NCBI GenBank assembly: GCA_040954595.2
Contig: CM082594.2
Location: 10,292,001-10,356,000 of the forward strand
Direction: 5' to 3'
Length of the DNA: 64,000 nt
DNA from: Balanoglossus misakiensis
Taxonomy: Eukaryota > Hemichordata
Of this stretch, positions 29,696-41,130 are shown piece by piece. Each line of letters starts with the position of its first letter. Within the stretch, counting starts at the first letter, position 1. Below the pieces are notes generated by a model. It saw only the letters and a program-made list of their open reading frames with translations. It was not told where the DNA came from and did not search any database. The position numbers and the translations under genes were made by a program.

Positions 29696-30502
29696 CATGG
29701 GTTATAGCTCATGAAAATCATCCAAAAACGACAATTTTTCGACTTTGCGAATTTTCAAAATTTCTTCATTTTCTGAAAAAAAAAACACATGGGTTATAGC
29801 TCATGAAAATCATCCAAAAATGACAATTTTACGACTTTGCGAATTTTTAAAATTTCTTCATTTTCTGAAAAAAATCATGGGTTATAGCTCATGAAAATCA
29901 TCCAAAAATGAAAATTTTTCGACTTTGCGAATTTTCAAAATTTCTTCATTTTCTGAAAAAAATCATGGGTTATAGCTCATGAAAATCATCCAAAAACGAC
30001 AATTTTTCGACTTTGCGAATTTTCAAAATTTCTTCATTTTCTGAAAAAAAAAACACATGGGTTATAGCTCATGAAAATCATCCAAAAATGACAATTTTAC
30101 GACTTTGCGAATTTTTAAAATTTCTTCATTTTCTGAAAAAAATCATGGGTTATAGCTCATGAAAATCATCCAAAAATGAAAATTTTTCGACTTTGCGAAT
30201 TTTCAAAATTTCTTCATTTTCTGAAAAAAATCATGGGTTATAGCTCATGAAAATCATCCAAAAACGACAATTTTTCGACTTTGAGAATTTTCAAAATTTC
30301 TTCATTTTCTGAAAAAAAACATGGGTTATAGCTCATGAAAATCATCCAAAAACGACAATTTTTCGACTTTGCGAATTTTCAAAATTTCTTCATTTTCTGA
30401 AAAAAAAACAAACACATGGGTTATAGCTCATGAAAATCATCCAAAAATGACAATTTTACGACTTTGCGAATTTTTAAAATTTCTTCATTTTCTGAAAAAA
30501 AT
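29696..30502. repeat. Satellite block C with a 268-bp trimeric higher-order repeat
   Basis: Nine family C monomers start at 29696, 29788, 29876, 29964, 30056, 30144, 30232, 30320 and 30415. Three sub-variants alternate: one with CGACAATTTTTCG and a long A run before CACATGGG (92 bp), one with TGACAATTTTACG and TTTTTAAAA (88 bp), and one with TGAAAATTTTTCG (88 bp). The trimer 29696-29963 is repeated at 29964-30231, and parts follow again. Confidence 0.92.
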
Positions 30503-30575
30503 CATGGGTTATACATGTAGCTAATGCAAATCATTCAAAAAATGGTGTGCGAAATCTTGAGTTAGAAAATTTTGC
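30503..30575. repeat. Decayed terminal satellite monomer
   Basis: CATGGGTTATACATGTAGCTAATGC matches the family C start with a 6-bp insertion (ACATGT) and substitutions. The following AATCATTCAAAAAATGGTG and GCGAAATCTTGAG are still alignable to the monomer. After this no satellite similarity is seen. Confidence 0.75.
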
Positions 30576-31634
30576 CATTACTGTGCTTATATGACTGCCT
30601 GGAAGTGGTGTTCGTGAGATTAAGTGCATTGTGGAAAAAAAGACAACAAGAATTGGTAAAAGCGCCCCCTGGACTGGAACTACTGCGTCATTTGTTTTTG
30701 AATATTATACTCTCGCTGACACGTCGTTCGCCAGTCGCTTTAAGCAGGTACACAAAACAGGGTAATATCAATCGAGTATTTGCATATTGTCATTGTTTCG
30801 TACAGATATCTCAGAAGGGTTGACACATTCCAAGCTGAGATTACCAGAAATTCGACTGTAATTCCTTGTCAAGTTGAAATGCTTCAAACCTGCAGAGCTT
30901 TGTGGAGATTAAATGAACCGTGAACGCCAAATGAGTTGACTTAACTGTGGCATTCTTGCTCTGTTGGTGAAAAATACCCACCACTTACATGAAGGTGCCC
31001 AATTTTCCTACTTTGGTCTATTAGCAGATGCGTCTATGTCCCTGGGTGACATTACTGTGGCGTTTTTGCACGTACTGCACGCATTCAGTTCTGGCCACAC
31101 AGTGTCTGACCTCGGGAAATACTGACCGTACGCGAGTCTAAAACGGGCCAGGTCCTGGCCGTACATATTGAATGTAACCAACGTAAATGTATTCCACAGA
31201 TTTGTTCACCATTTTATTTGGCCGTTGCCACCATGAAAATATGCCTACTGCCTCGTCACAACCGCTTCCAAGTTCATTACTGTTCAGTCGATATTGCGCC
31301 CAACAAACTCCCACAGGGGTTATCACCTGAGTGTGTCTATCTTCAATTACGTAAAGTTCGGAGATTCTGAAAAGTCATATCATTCATGGAGCTAATCTCA
31401 AGTTGCGTCAGTAAGATTTACCGGCAGTAAATATTCATGAACAGACCAGGCAATTGAACGAATGTTTTACAACACTCTAAACACCGCACTCTGTTTGAAT
31501 GAAACATTTTAAAGACCTGATAAAGCACTCAACAAATTTGATTTGCAGAAATTATGTTCGTGCGATAGCATGTCCATCTAATATGAATATCTCGAAGTCC
31601 CTGGCCGTGTTCGTATGTCTGTCTTTACACTCTA

Positions 31635-31648
31635 CCCCCCCCCCCCCC
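31635..31648. repeat. Poly-C tract (C14)
   Basis: Homopolymer run preceded by TCTA and followed by TCTGAAG. It looks like a polypyrimidine tract before an AG, but no supported exon follows. Confidence 0.85.
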
Positions 31649-34600
31649 TCTGAAGACTGTGCAATCAGGTCTTTCGAGGCCGGGGATTTTATTGGATAGC
31701 GATGCGCATCGTGAAGGAAGAGATGAAAACATTGTTGCGAAGATGAGCTATGACGTCATCAAGCCTGGACTGTCATTGCACAACTATTGTGTAACCATGG
31801 ATGCACAAGAGAGCGAGGATGACGCAATGGGTGAAACGTCAGATCGAAGTAGATCACAAAGATAAACAGTCGATGACTTTTTTCACACGTGCTCGATGCA
31901 AATACTTCGAGGTAAACTGTACATCTGGAAACGAAATGACGCGACATTCAGCGCGTCAATAAATAGTTGTAAGACCACGTGGTGGATAAAAGAGTTTATA
32001 TCTGACAACACTCAACAAGTTGGTCTATCTTTGATGGGAGAATTTCACAAGCAGTCGGCAACAGCGTAGGGATTACATATCCTTAGGCCAGGTGGAGTGT
32101 CTCCAAGACCAAGCCTTAAAACAAATAAAAGTAAACACGTTACTGGTATCAATGACAAGACTCTCCAAGTGGTGATTAGAGGGGTACCTGAAGAAGCATA
32201 AATCATTTTATTTTCCACGAACGGTCAAACAGACGGTGTTGCTAAATGCTTCGTTTTTGTCCCGCGGCAAATGTAAACACTTGACCAAAAATACGTGCGC
32301 GCCTTCCGAGTTCTCTCTTTGCCTCGTAAAACCATTGAGACTAACCTACAGATGTTGGCGAAGCGTTATATATATTTTTTCTTACAAATGTGGACAGTCC
32401 GACCTCGTAGACACACCCTTGGTTTCACGGACAGCATCTTTAATGTTGTGGGTTTGAATTGGCGACACTCCTTCCGTCTGTCCTCTGAATTCACCACATT
32501 GAGGTGACCCTTTCTTCAGCCAGTCGAATAAAAGACGTCAAATTTCATTGAGGTTACGTGATCAAAGGACGCGGGGGTGTCTGAGAGTCGGGCCACTTTA
32601 AAGGGACATTAAAACAGATGTGTCAAATACCAAAAATGGTTCTCTGAGGAATAGGCGTCGCTTCATACAGATGGCGAGTAATATCGCCACGGTCGTTACT
32701 TCGAAAAAGAACACTCTCACATTCAATTTTGGTCGAATGGTAAAAAGGCTTACGTCATAATGATACGCCAGTGATAAGGTGTAGGGAAAAAAGATCGGCC
32801 AATTTAGACCAGACTGCAAAATATTTACACGAAGCCATTAAACAAGAAAATCTGTCCATGTTTTGGGACAACACAAAGCGCCTTTAAATCGTCGCTTCGT
32901 CGTACAATAAACAACCTTAGCTCGTTACAAGCGGTCAATTTTAGCAAATTCTTGAGGTTGCTAATCAGCCGCACTATGTTATGCGAAATGCTGATGCAAC
33001 TGTCGAGATACAAGCAGGCAATGGAATGTGAAGCGACCAACGCCACTCAACAGCCGCGATAAGTAAACTTGAACTCACAACAAACACTCCAGCAGACAAA
33101 CTTTTCAAGTATATACACAGCCAATCATGTCAGAGACGTCTCAAGTATCCACTACTAACATGATTGTTTTCATAACTTCAAACAAGAAATGGTTCAGCAG
33201 ACACGTTCGCGGAGCTCGGACCACAAGGGGGGTTTTGTTGTGTCTTTTCGAACTTGTAAGTTCTGCCACTATACACTTGAACTGTCTGTCTGTCATACGC
33301 CGTACACCTGAAGTATGCGCTTCGCTTTTATTCGAAGTCAGTCAGCGCGGGCACTTGTTATATCTAGGTCGGCGAGATCGTTCGAGCTTGAAATTCTCGT
33401 TCTGCGGCCGGCCGTTTTGGGGACGTTAATATGTTGCCCTCTCCACCCCGGTAACTATCAAGGCGTCGGGGATTGACCTGGTTATCACCGCATCTACATT
33501 AAAGCCAAATTTGCAGAAATCAACAGGTGTCTTAATAACTCACAGATACGGTAATCCACTTTGGCGCGATGAGTGTCGCGTTGAAATTTCTACAATGCCG
33601 CTAATGGCCCGGCTAAAAACTATATCGCACACAAGTGGAATTTTTCAAGCCGTATTCCCAAATGAGGTGCGTCCACATTCTTTCAGATTCTTGCCCTCTT
33701 TGGCTCAGTGCGCATGCCCTGGGGGCTATGGGAGATGGCAATGGCAGATTCTTTGACCATAGTGAGCCAACCGATATCTTGCAGAAGAACCCGCCAACGG
33801 CGAATATCGGTTGGCATTCATCGGGAAATAAATCAACACCCTGCAGGTTCTGGTTTTAAGGGATAACGATTTCAAGGGCACATATATACGTCATTACTTT
33901 CAGAAAAAAGACCGAATTGGCTAGAAAACTTGCAGACAGCAAGCATCACTCCTTAACGGTTCTGGCTCCAAGTTAGCTTTATTGGCACTGATCCAGGCTT
34001 TGCAGCATCGCTTCAAAGCATCGCTTCCTTCTCTGAACGAGGAGTAACAAGGCCGTTTGGGTCCACGTTTTGGCACTCTGGAACCGGAACGGGCACAAGA
34101 GACAGTCCCGGGGAAGAACCCTGTTGAACCCGAGGGGAAAATACAGACAGACGTTGACAAACAGAGATAACCGGACAATGATTAACTCCGACCGACGCCA
34201 CACCTCACGGTTGTTCGATCTCTCAGAGAGATTAACACCCCAAAATTTACAAAATATATTATCCGACAGTTGAGCAGCAGTAAAGCCTCTCCTAATCGTC
34301 AAAGAAGCTCTGCATCATTTCCTGAAAGATACGACAAATCTAATCAAATGTTCTCCTCGATACGGAAAGAGACTGGCTAAAGAGGTAACTTAACATAAAA
34401 AAAGATACGAGTAGTTCGTCAATTACAAAAATGTATTTGGCCACGTAGGCATCTCACTTGACGTTCTGCGCAATCACAACAAAACTGCGGAGATTCCGCT
34501 CGTATCAGTGTCCATTGTCGCTGGGCTCCAGTAGTTATCGGTCCCCCATACCATAGGGACTTAACACCGCTGTGTATAATAGGCCAGATATCCCTTGAAA

Positions 34601-34974
34601 CAATTCAGGAATCACAATACCATGGGAAGGTTCTTAAAATGTCTGTCTTTTGTTTAAATAACAGCGTGGATTCTAGAAATTCCAGGCGAATCGTTTCTTT
34701 GAGTTATCAGTACAGACATAATCTGAGGATGATCCCGCACTTGGGGAGGGTTTTCCTCATTGTTCCAACAAATGGGAACATGTCTTAAGAAGGTGGATTT
34801 CGCCTTTAAGGAGCAGTGTGGACAAGAAGACACAAAAGCAAAATCCACACTTTAGTCAGATCACCCCCGCGATCTACAAATCAGGGCATTATTCGCCGAT
34901 CGATCGAAGGATCTATTCGGATTTTTTCGTGTTTCTCTTTTGGTGAATCGTTTTGTTGTGAAATGTTACTACAA

Positions 34975-34991
34975 CCCCCCCCCCCCCCCCC
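34975..34991. repeat. Poly-C tract (C17) followed by CGCGCGC
   Basis: Homopolymer run of 17 C followed by an alternating CG stretch. Its length is likely to vary, and errors are common in such tracts. Confidence 0.85.
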
Positions 34992-36918
34992 GCGCGCATG
35001 GGCGACCAGTAAACAATCACACGACCTGGTAATGATTTGATATGAGGCAACACCTTTGCCCTGGGACATGTCCCCACCCGAAAGAGACGCTTGTGCACGA
35101 GTTCGGACCAAAGACACGCATGCCCCGTCAAACAATGAAATTCGTTTACATGAGACCCGCACACTCATTGGATGTGCATCTAAGGGGAAACTTTAGATTT
35201 AAAATCACCTCATAGTAGAGGTCAGTCGTGCAACATCGGCCACAGGCGTCTGTGCACGTTCACATGCCCAAATTTACAGTCTTTTCCAGGAAAGGAGAAA
35301 AAAAGAGATAACTCCCACGATATGTTATCGTTGTTTTGTGGTACTTCATCACCTATCCCAATACCTGAAACGATGCCAACAAACTTTAGACCGAACTTTA
35401 CAAGTTAGTTACTGGAGCTATCGTATATCACCTAACTTGTGACTGACACATTTGTCTCTCGCGAACATTCATTATGGGCGAGTAGCTTTTGCTAATTACT
35501 GGTGATATGAAGTCCGTATCAGCCAATTTGGAACGAAGCTTCCAGAGTATAAGCATAGGTCATGCCATTACGACACGCACATTGCAAGCCGGGGTTAAGG
35601 GCCAGAAACTGAGCATACATCTAATTGATGTACCATGTTAATCCCACTTGAGACTCATATTGTCCTTTAACACGCAGAAGACATAGTTATCTTGATTTCA
35701 ATATATCACGGACTGAGTCAGAATTTTCTATAATATTACATGATAAAAAGAGAATAACACTGCCATGTTAGTGTAGTGTCAAAGCTAAGTCACGCGATTT
35801 TGACACAGTCGTGCAATATTACACATCGTTTAGGCCTATAGTTCAAATGGTGTATACTTGCACTCTGACGCGATCGATATTCTTGATCTCAACAGGTGGC
35901 ATGCATGATCATACTACTGAATAGAGGTGAAGTCAGGGTGGGGCATACCCTGAACAAATGCAAGTAACAAATGCTACATTATCCACGTACGTTTCTATCA
36001 TAATTTGCTTTCGTCACGACACCAAGCCGAGAACGCCCATAATTCAACTGTCTGCATCATTACAATGTTCGCGTTCACTGAACGTTTTTCAGAGAAGAGC
36101 GCTTGCGTTCCCCCACTAAGCATTGCATGTTTCACTGCCTACACACCCTTTTACGACCCTATTGTATCCAAAAATGCCGTTCATCATTTTCCTTTGTACG
36201 GGCTCAGCATTTTTTGAAATTTGAGGCCTGAGATGAGGAATGCCAGGCACTCAAGTAACAGATAACATACACGCGACTGCTTAGAATCACATCTACTAAT
36301 CTGATACTAAACGACTTTTATCGCACGCGTCAATCATAATGGTTTATAAACGGGATTTTTTCTGATAAGCAATTTACATTATCATAAAGTTAGCCCTGTG
36401 CACTGTGTGAGGAATTCGAAGTCATTTTGAATTTCAAATATTGGCATGATCAGGTCTTCTGTGCCTTCAGTTTGTATGGTGGAATTTTGGGGGACCTCAA
36501 AGTCACAGAGTTGTCCAGTGCGCATGATCAGTGTTCAGGATTTCTTCCCACACAGTTATGACGCCGCCCCTCTCCCGCACCTGTTAAAGTGCACTAACGT
36601 TGTGACCTCATTGTTTGGGCATGAATTCTGATGATTTGAGGAAAATTGAAAACCCAAAAGCCAATAACGCGACAATAGCCTCATTGTTTGAGATCCGACG
36701 AGAGGCGCACACCGTTCGAAAATGTCCAATGGGGCATGTTAGATTTCAGCTCCAGAAATACACCAACAGTGTAACATAAGACGACATAGCACCGGGCTGG
36801 AACAAATGCCACAGCGATTCACTTGGCAAGACCCGAACACGGCGCAAAACCAACAACACCATTTCAACACAACGAAATAAACTCATCAATCGTGACGTCT
36901 CACAACACAGAACACTCG

Positions 36919-36961
36919 CCACACCACACCACACCACACCACACCACACCACACCACACCA
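36919..36961. repeat. (ACACC)n pentanucleotide microsatellite
   Basis: About eight perfect copies of ACACC. The surrounding 37.0-37.4 kb stretch is also A/C-rich on this strand and has no coding features. Confidence 0.9.
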
Positions 36962-39900
36962 AACGTCGACGCGGCCGGCTACACACTCAATAAGAAAAAG
37001 TCAACGCCGACAATTTAAGCCAAGTAGAACTTCACCAGGAAAAACGAGCTTTCCATATTCAAGGTATACATACACAACCAACAAAGCTTGACAAGAAAAG
37101 CACCACCATCATTTATTAAAAACAAGTCAGTGTGGAATAGGATATCATGTCTCACCGAACAATTGAGTAGATCGGCCAATCAGGGCAACACCTGCTACAA
37201 ACCAAAAGAACCAGTTATGCGCCCTCTAAGTATGTACAACATACCACAGCCCACAACACAACACAACAACACAGAATGTACAGTCAGCAAATACAATCGG
37301 ACAGACGCAGCAACCATTCACAGAAGCAAATCGAAAGACAACACTGACAACAGAGGTCGAACATCAACCTCATGTCTTTTGAACAATCAACGTAACACCC
37401 CTACCACCACATCGATGACCAAATTAACTCTTCAATTGTGACTGTATCTACGAGATCTCACTGGCGTTCTTAAATTTTCCCTGCGGGCAAAAGTCATTAG
37501 ACGAGGTGGTCATTTTTTCAGTAAAGTGAACTTTGTTTTGGAGGGGTCGGAAGAAGGCACATCTGTGTAAATGCAGAAAGCGTGACAAGCCACGAACAAT
37601 GATATATGTGAGGCAAAGTAAATGGCGGTTGGTGGCCCCAGCAAAGATAAACATAAACGGTGTCTTGAGCGCTTCGAGTTCGACCATTCCCGCCGAGAAA
37701 CAACAATGACAAACAAAAGCGCTGGCTGTGTTTTTACCAACGGACTTCGGGGATAATCACAACACTTGAGAAACGCCCGGTATCAAAAACCGGAGAACAG
37801 TAATTAGTCCCTCTCGCGCTATTAGCATAATTAGTTTTTCTTTTCTCTTATTATGCAAGAGTCACTGACTAGTTTATAGTTTTTTTGTTCGCAAGTGGAC
37901 TTTGAATACAATAGAACAGACACCTTAAGTGCTGTGAACGCTAAGTCCACTGTTTATCGCTAACGGTCTCCACAGAGGGGGGTATATTTTAGCGGCACTG
38001 TAATTATACAAGACGAGGAATGCACTGAAAGTGTCGTCTGGTCGAAATTTGGCATCGGTCCCAAGGATTCATCGCCGACATTATTACTCGGACATGGCTC
38101 AACAGTCTACGCACTGTTAACCGTATAATTTATATTTTCTCCGACTTGGATTGTACATGGGTATTTTCCAGGTCCCTCAGAGCACTCCCACCCATTTCGC
38201 GTCTGTTTGTTAGCAAAAAGGAAGGAAAACTGAAAAATTCAAGTCACATGATCTCGGTATCTCCCGCCACCTGCTTGGGTACACCCATCAAGAGTTTCCC
38301 CTTTAGATCGAACCGATTAACTTGGGCGCAACTTTTTTCGTCCTTTTCAAGCGCACAGGTACGGGTTGCCTACGTGTATCCTGTCATGGACCGATTCAAT
38401 ACGGACTCAACACGTGACGCCGCAACTTTCCAAGTAAATCAAAGTAAACACCACCTGAACCACGCTCACTAACATTCTTGATACAAAACTAATTGCCCGC
38501 ACCAAAAAAAATCCCACGATGGCTCCACCATCTTAAACAATAAGGCCATTAACTCCTTGTAAATTGGATTACTGGGTGTTAATTACTAGACATTGTGTAT
38601 TTGCATAATTCTGCATAGAACCTAGCAAGTTTCCCTAAGTTCTTTCAAAAGCCACGTAAGTGCTGCCTTGAATTAGTGGTGTCACTGTCAAAGTAGTTCT
38701 CTCGGCCATCAAATTAACGTATTATTGGCGGAGGAGGCTATAAAATGTATCTTGTTGGCGAATATTAAAAAAGTGAAATTCAAAAATTTCTTCTGATATT
38801 CAGACCAAGTTATTCGAGCAGGACGTCTGACAAACAACATTTAGGCCGACGATTTCAACATCTCACACCATGAACGGACGGAGACAGTGCACCCGGAACG
38901 AAATAACCACGCATGGCTGAGAATTTCGGTCTTTATTTTCCAGGTACAGCGTTGGGACAGCTGCGCGAGTAGACCACCGATCTTTTGTTTCTCTAGAAAG
39001 TGCATCGATCGATGTCACATTCACTCTCACTGTAGTGGTTGAACCAAATCCGTAAATATCCCTCTTGATGACGTAGGTCAAAGCCACTCAGAAACACCTG
39101 TGTTTTCTTTCCTGTTAGCAACCGTCGCCAAGGAAAAAAGAGCACGATGCCAAAGTTGGTAAGTGAGTGCCGGTCACCCTCATGGCATTACTCTTTTCGA
39201 AGGAAACGACAAGAATATTTGAGGTGTTTTACGAGGCAATTTACAAGTCTCGATGAAGTACCGAGGCAGACTGCAATTCCGTGTGTTTGTACGTTAATTT
39301 TGCTTCAACACTGGAGACATACATAAAACAAACAAACAAACAGCCATCCAGATAGAGACAACAAAACCACGAGACACTTGAAAAGCGTTTAGTTAAAGGA
39401 CACAAGTGGACATCACGTTGAACTTGTCGACGCCTCGGACTGAGAAGTTTCTGATAACCACGCTTTCCACACTGTCACACAACAAGAAAGTGTCATCCCA
39501 TCATTGAATGCGAGAACGGGTGCGAATGTCGTTAAAACATTGTTTTCACTTCCGTTTATTCGTATAAAGTAATTCACGGTAGGCATTGGGACACAATAGC
39601 CTGAAAGGAAAGATGCAAAGAGCACTGATTTCCTTTAATCCTTTAAAAATCAATATAATCGATTTGAAAACCACACTAACCCACACGTGCTTTGTTCGCA
39701 ACTGAGACCATGCACAAGCTATTCTCATTACAAGAAATACGCATGTACTACTGTACACACACGCATCTTTATCAATAGGGAGGAATTCAGTCAGTTATAA
39801 ACTTCGGCATGCAAAACCGCCGGCCAATAATACAGATGCCAGTTCTTGTCAAATGCGAGGTCACGTGAGCTAATTTCCCGCCCTCCAGGGTTGTCAGATC

Positions 39901-41062
39901 TGTTCTCTCCCAATTGGTCCTTGCATAGACACTACTATGACCGGTCTAAATCCCCCAGCCACCGTCACCTTTACCCTGCGCTTGGTGCCTAACAAGTTTT
40001 ACAAACGTCCAGGTTCTTATCACCCTTCGTCCTTCACTTCCGACGATTAATCTTGTCCGAGACACTTTATAATGAATGTCACGACCTTAACGACATTCGC
40101 CTGCCTAATCTTCTCTTTCGCTTTAATATGTTACACATTCCACTATTATGTGTGTTGGTTCCTCTTTCAGAGCGAATCTCCCGCCAAATTTGGTTAAATA
40201 AGGTGGGGCTTATCGATGGAGACCCCCTCCCATAAACTGAAGGTCACTAGTATTCAGACCGCACTTCTGTCCACATTTCTGCTGCACCTGATCACGTGGC
40301 GGCAGTATGGTGTCAGACCAAACTACACCCGACATTTTTTTGCCGCGTTTTCTATTTTGCGCCATTTTTTTGTTGCAGAGACCAGCGGTGTCGGTATCTC
40401 AGTTGGGTTAATTACGCACGACATCAAAGTCCACTGCTGTTTACGACAGAACCGGTATTTGTTTTCCGGTTCTTCAGAGGGGCAACTGTTAAGTAACGTG
40501 CCCTCGAGGTCAAAGGTCGTTACTATTGCAAAACTCGTATAACTGCCCCTCTTTTTCAAAAAGTCTACCGAGTGTGCTTATCTTTTGAGATGGCTATCTA
40601 GATAGGCAGTGTCAAACAAGCGAAGTCAATTACAATTGTCCCACGCCACATTAAAACAGCAAGATTAGATCCCTTAATCCACCTAGGTAACATTTATACA
40701 TTTACCGACGGGGGGGGGGTCATTTTTGTGGAAATTTGATGGATCACTATGAGGGACACCATTGTCTGTGGATATCGCCATAACCTTGACTGACCGGTAC
40801 AGGTGAGGTGCATGGTGGGGTTACTAGTTTTTCGAATCCAATGGCAGAGTACAGCCATTGCTCTCAGGTGGATGCTGGTGAAAACGACAACCAGAAATTG
40901 TCGGTTCACAAAATAAAGGCGGGAAGAATCGAGATCCCGTAAGCCTCTAGACTGAATTGGACACGTTTCTCGGCCCAAACTCTAACCCCTTTGGAAGCTC
41001 CATGGGCCGTGTTCTTTTGTGAGGCTGGTTTAATCTTATCACAAACACTGATCGATAAAATG

Positions 41063-41130
41063 AAAAGCTCTTGAGACGAAAACGGATGATTAAAATGCAG
41101 AGAAGCTCCCGAGACGAACCGGACGATTAA
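41063..41130. repeat. Two-copy imperfect direct repeat (about 38-bp period)
   Basis: AAAAGCTCTTGAGACGAAAA and onward (41063-41093) is repeated as AGAAGCTCCCGAGACGAACC (41101-41130). Both copies end in GATTAA. Length about 30 bp each, roughly 80 percent alike by eye. Confidence 0.65.

Larger units (their letters stand above)
10687..30575. repeat. Satellite DNA array, about 227 monomers of 87-88 bp, three families
   Basis: All monomers run head to tail in one orientation and share CATGGGTTATAGCTCA and a TTTGCGAATTTTCAAAATTT-like core. Family A (88 bp) has GAAAATGTTCAAAAAACGAC, CGAGTTTGCG and CTTCAAATCTTGATAAAAA. Family B (87 bp) has GAAAATCGTGAAAAATCGAC, CGACTTTGCG and GGTCATTTTTTGAAAAAA. Family C (88-95 bp) has CTCATGAAAATCATCCAAAAA, CGACTTTGCG and CTTCATTTTCTGAAAAAAA. 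The order is partial C, A (about 98), B (16), A (15), B (84), A (1 plus hybrids), C (9) and one decayed unit. Both ends are inside the window and flanked by unrelated sequence. No protein-coding role is supported. Confidence 0.97.
30576..38700. other. No gene recognised (about 8.1 kb)
   Basis: Mixed-composition sequence in which no open frame longer than about 117 codons occurs and none resembles a known domain. Visible items are a C14 run at 31635-31648, a TGACGTCA palindrome at 31751-31758, a C17 run at 34975-34991 followed by CGCGCGC, and a pentamer repeat at 36919-36961. CACGTG occurs near 31893 and 31977. I saw no transposase, reverse transcriptase, tRNA or rRNA. Confidence 0.5.

Noticed and set aside
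10687-30575. CRISPR array
   Set aside because: Monomers are contiguous with no unique spacers between them, and the host is clearly a eukaryote.
10687-30575. Centromeric satellite with a CENP-B box
   Set aside because: No match to the NTTCGNNNNANNCGGGN pattern was found on either strand. The array is only 20 kb and ends in ordinary sequence on both sides. A centromeric role elsewhere in the genome cannot be excluded.
31635-31865. Polypyrimidine tract plus AG followed by a short acidic frame, like a last exon
   Set aside because: The tract is a plain C14 run, the frame is only about 68 codons with no domain, and no upstream exon could be joined to it.
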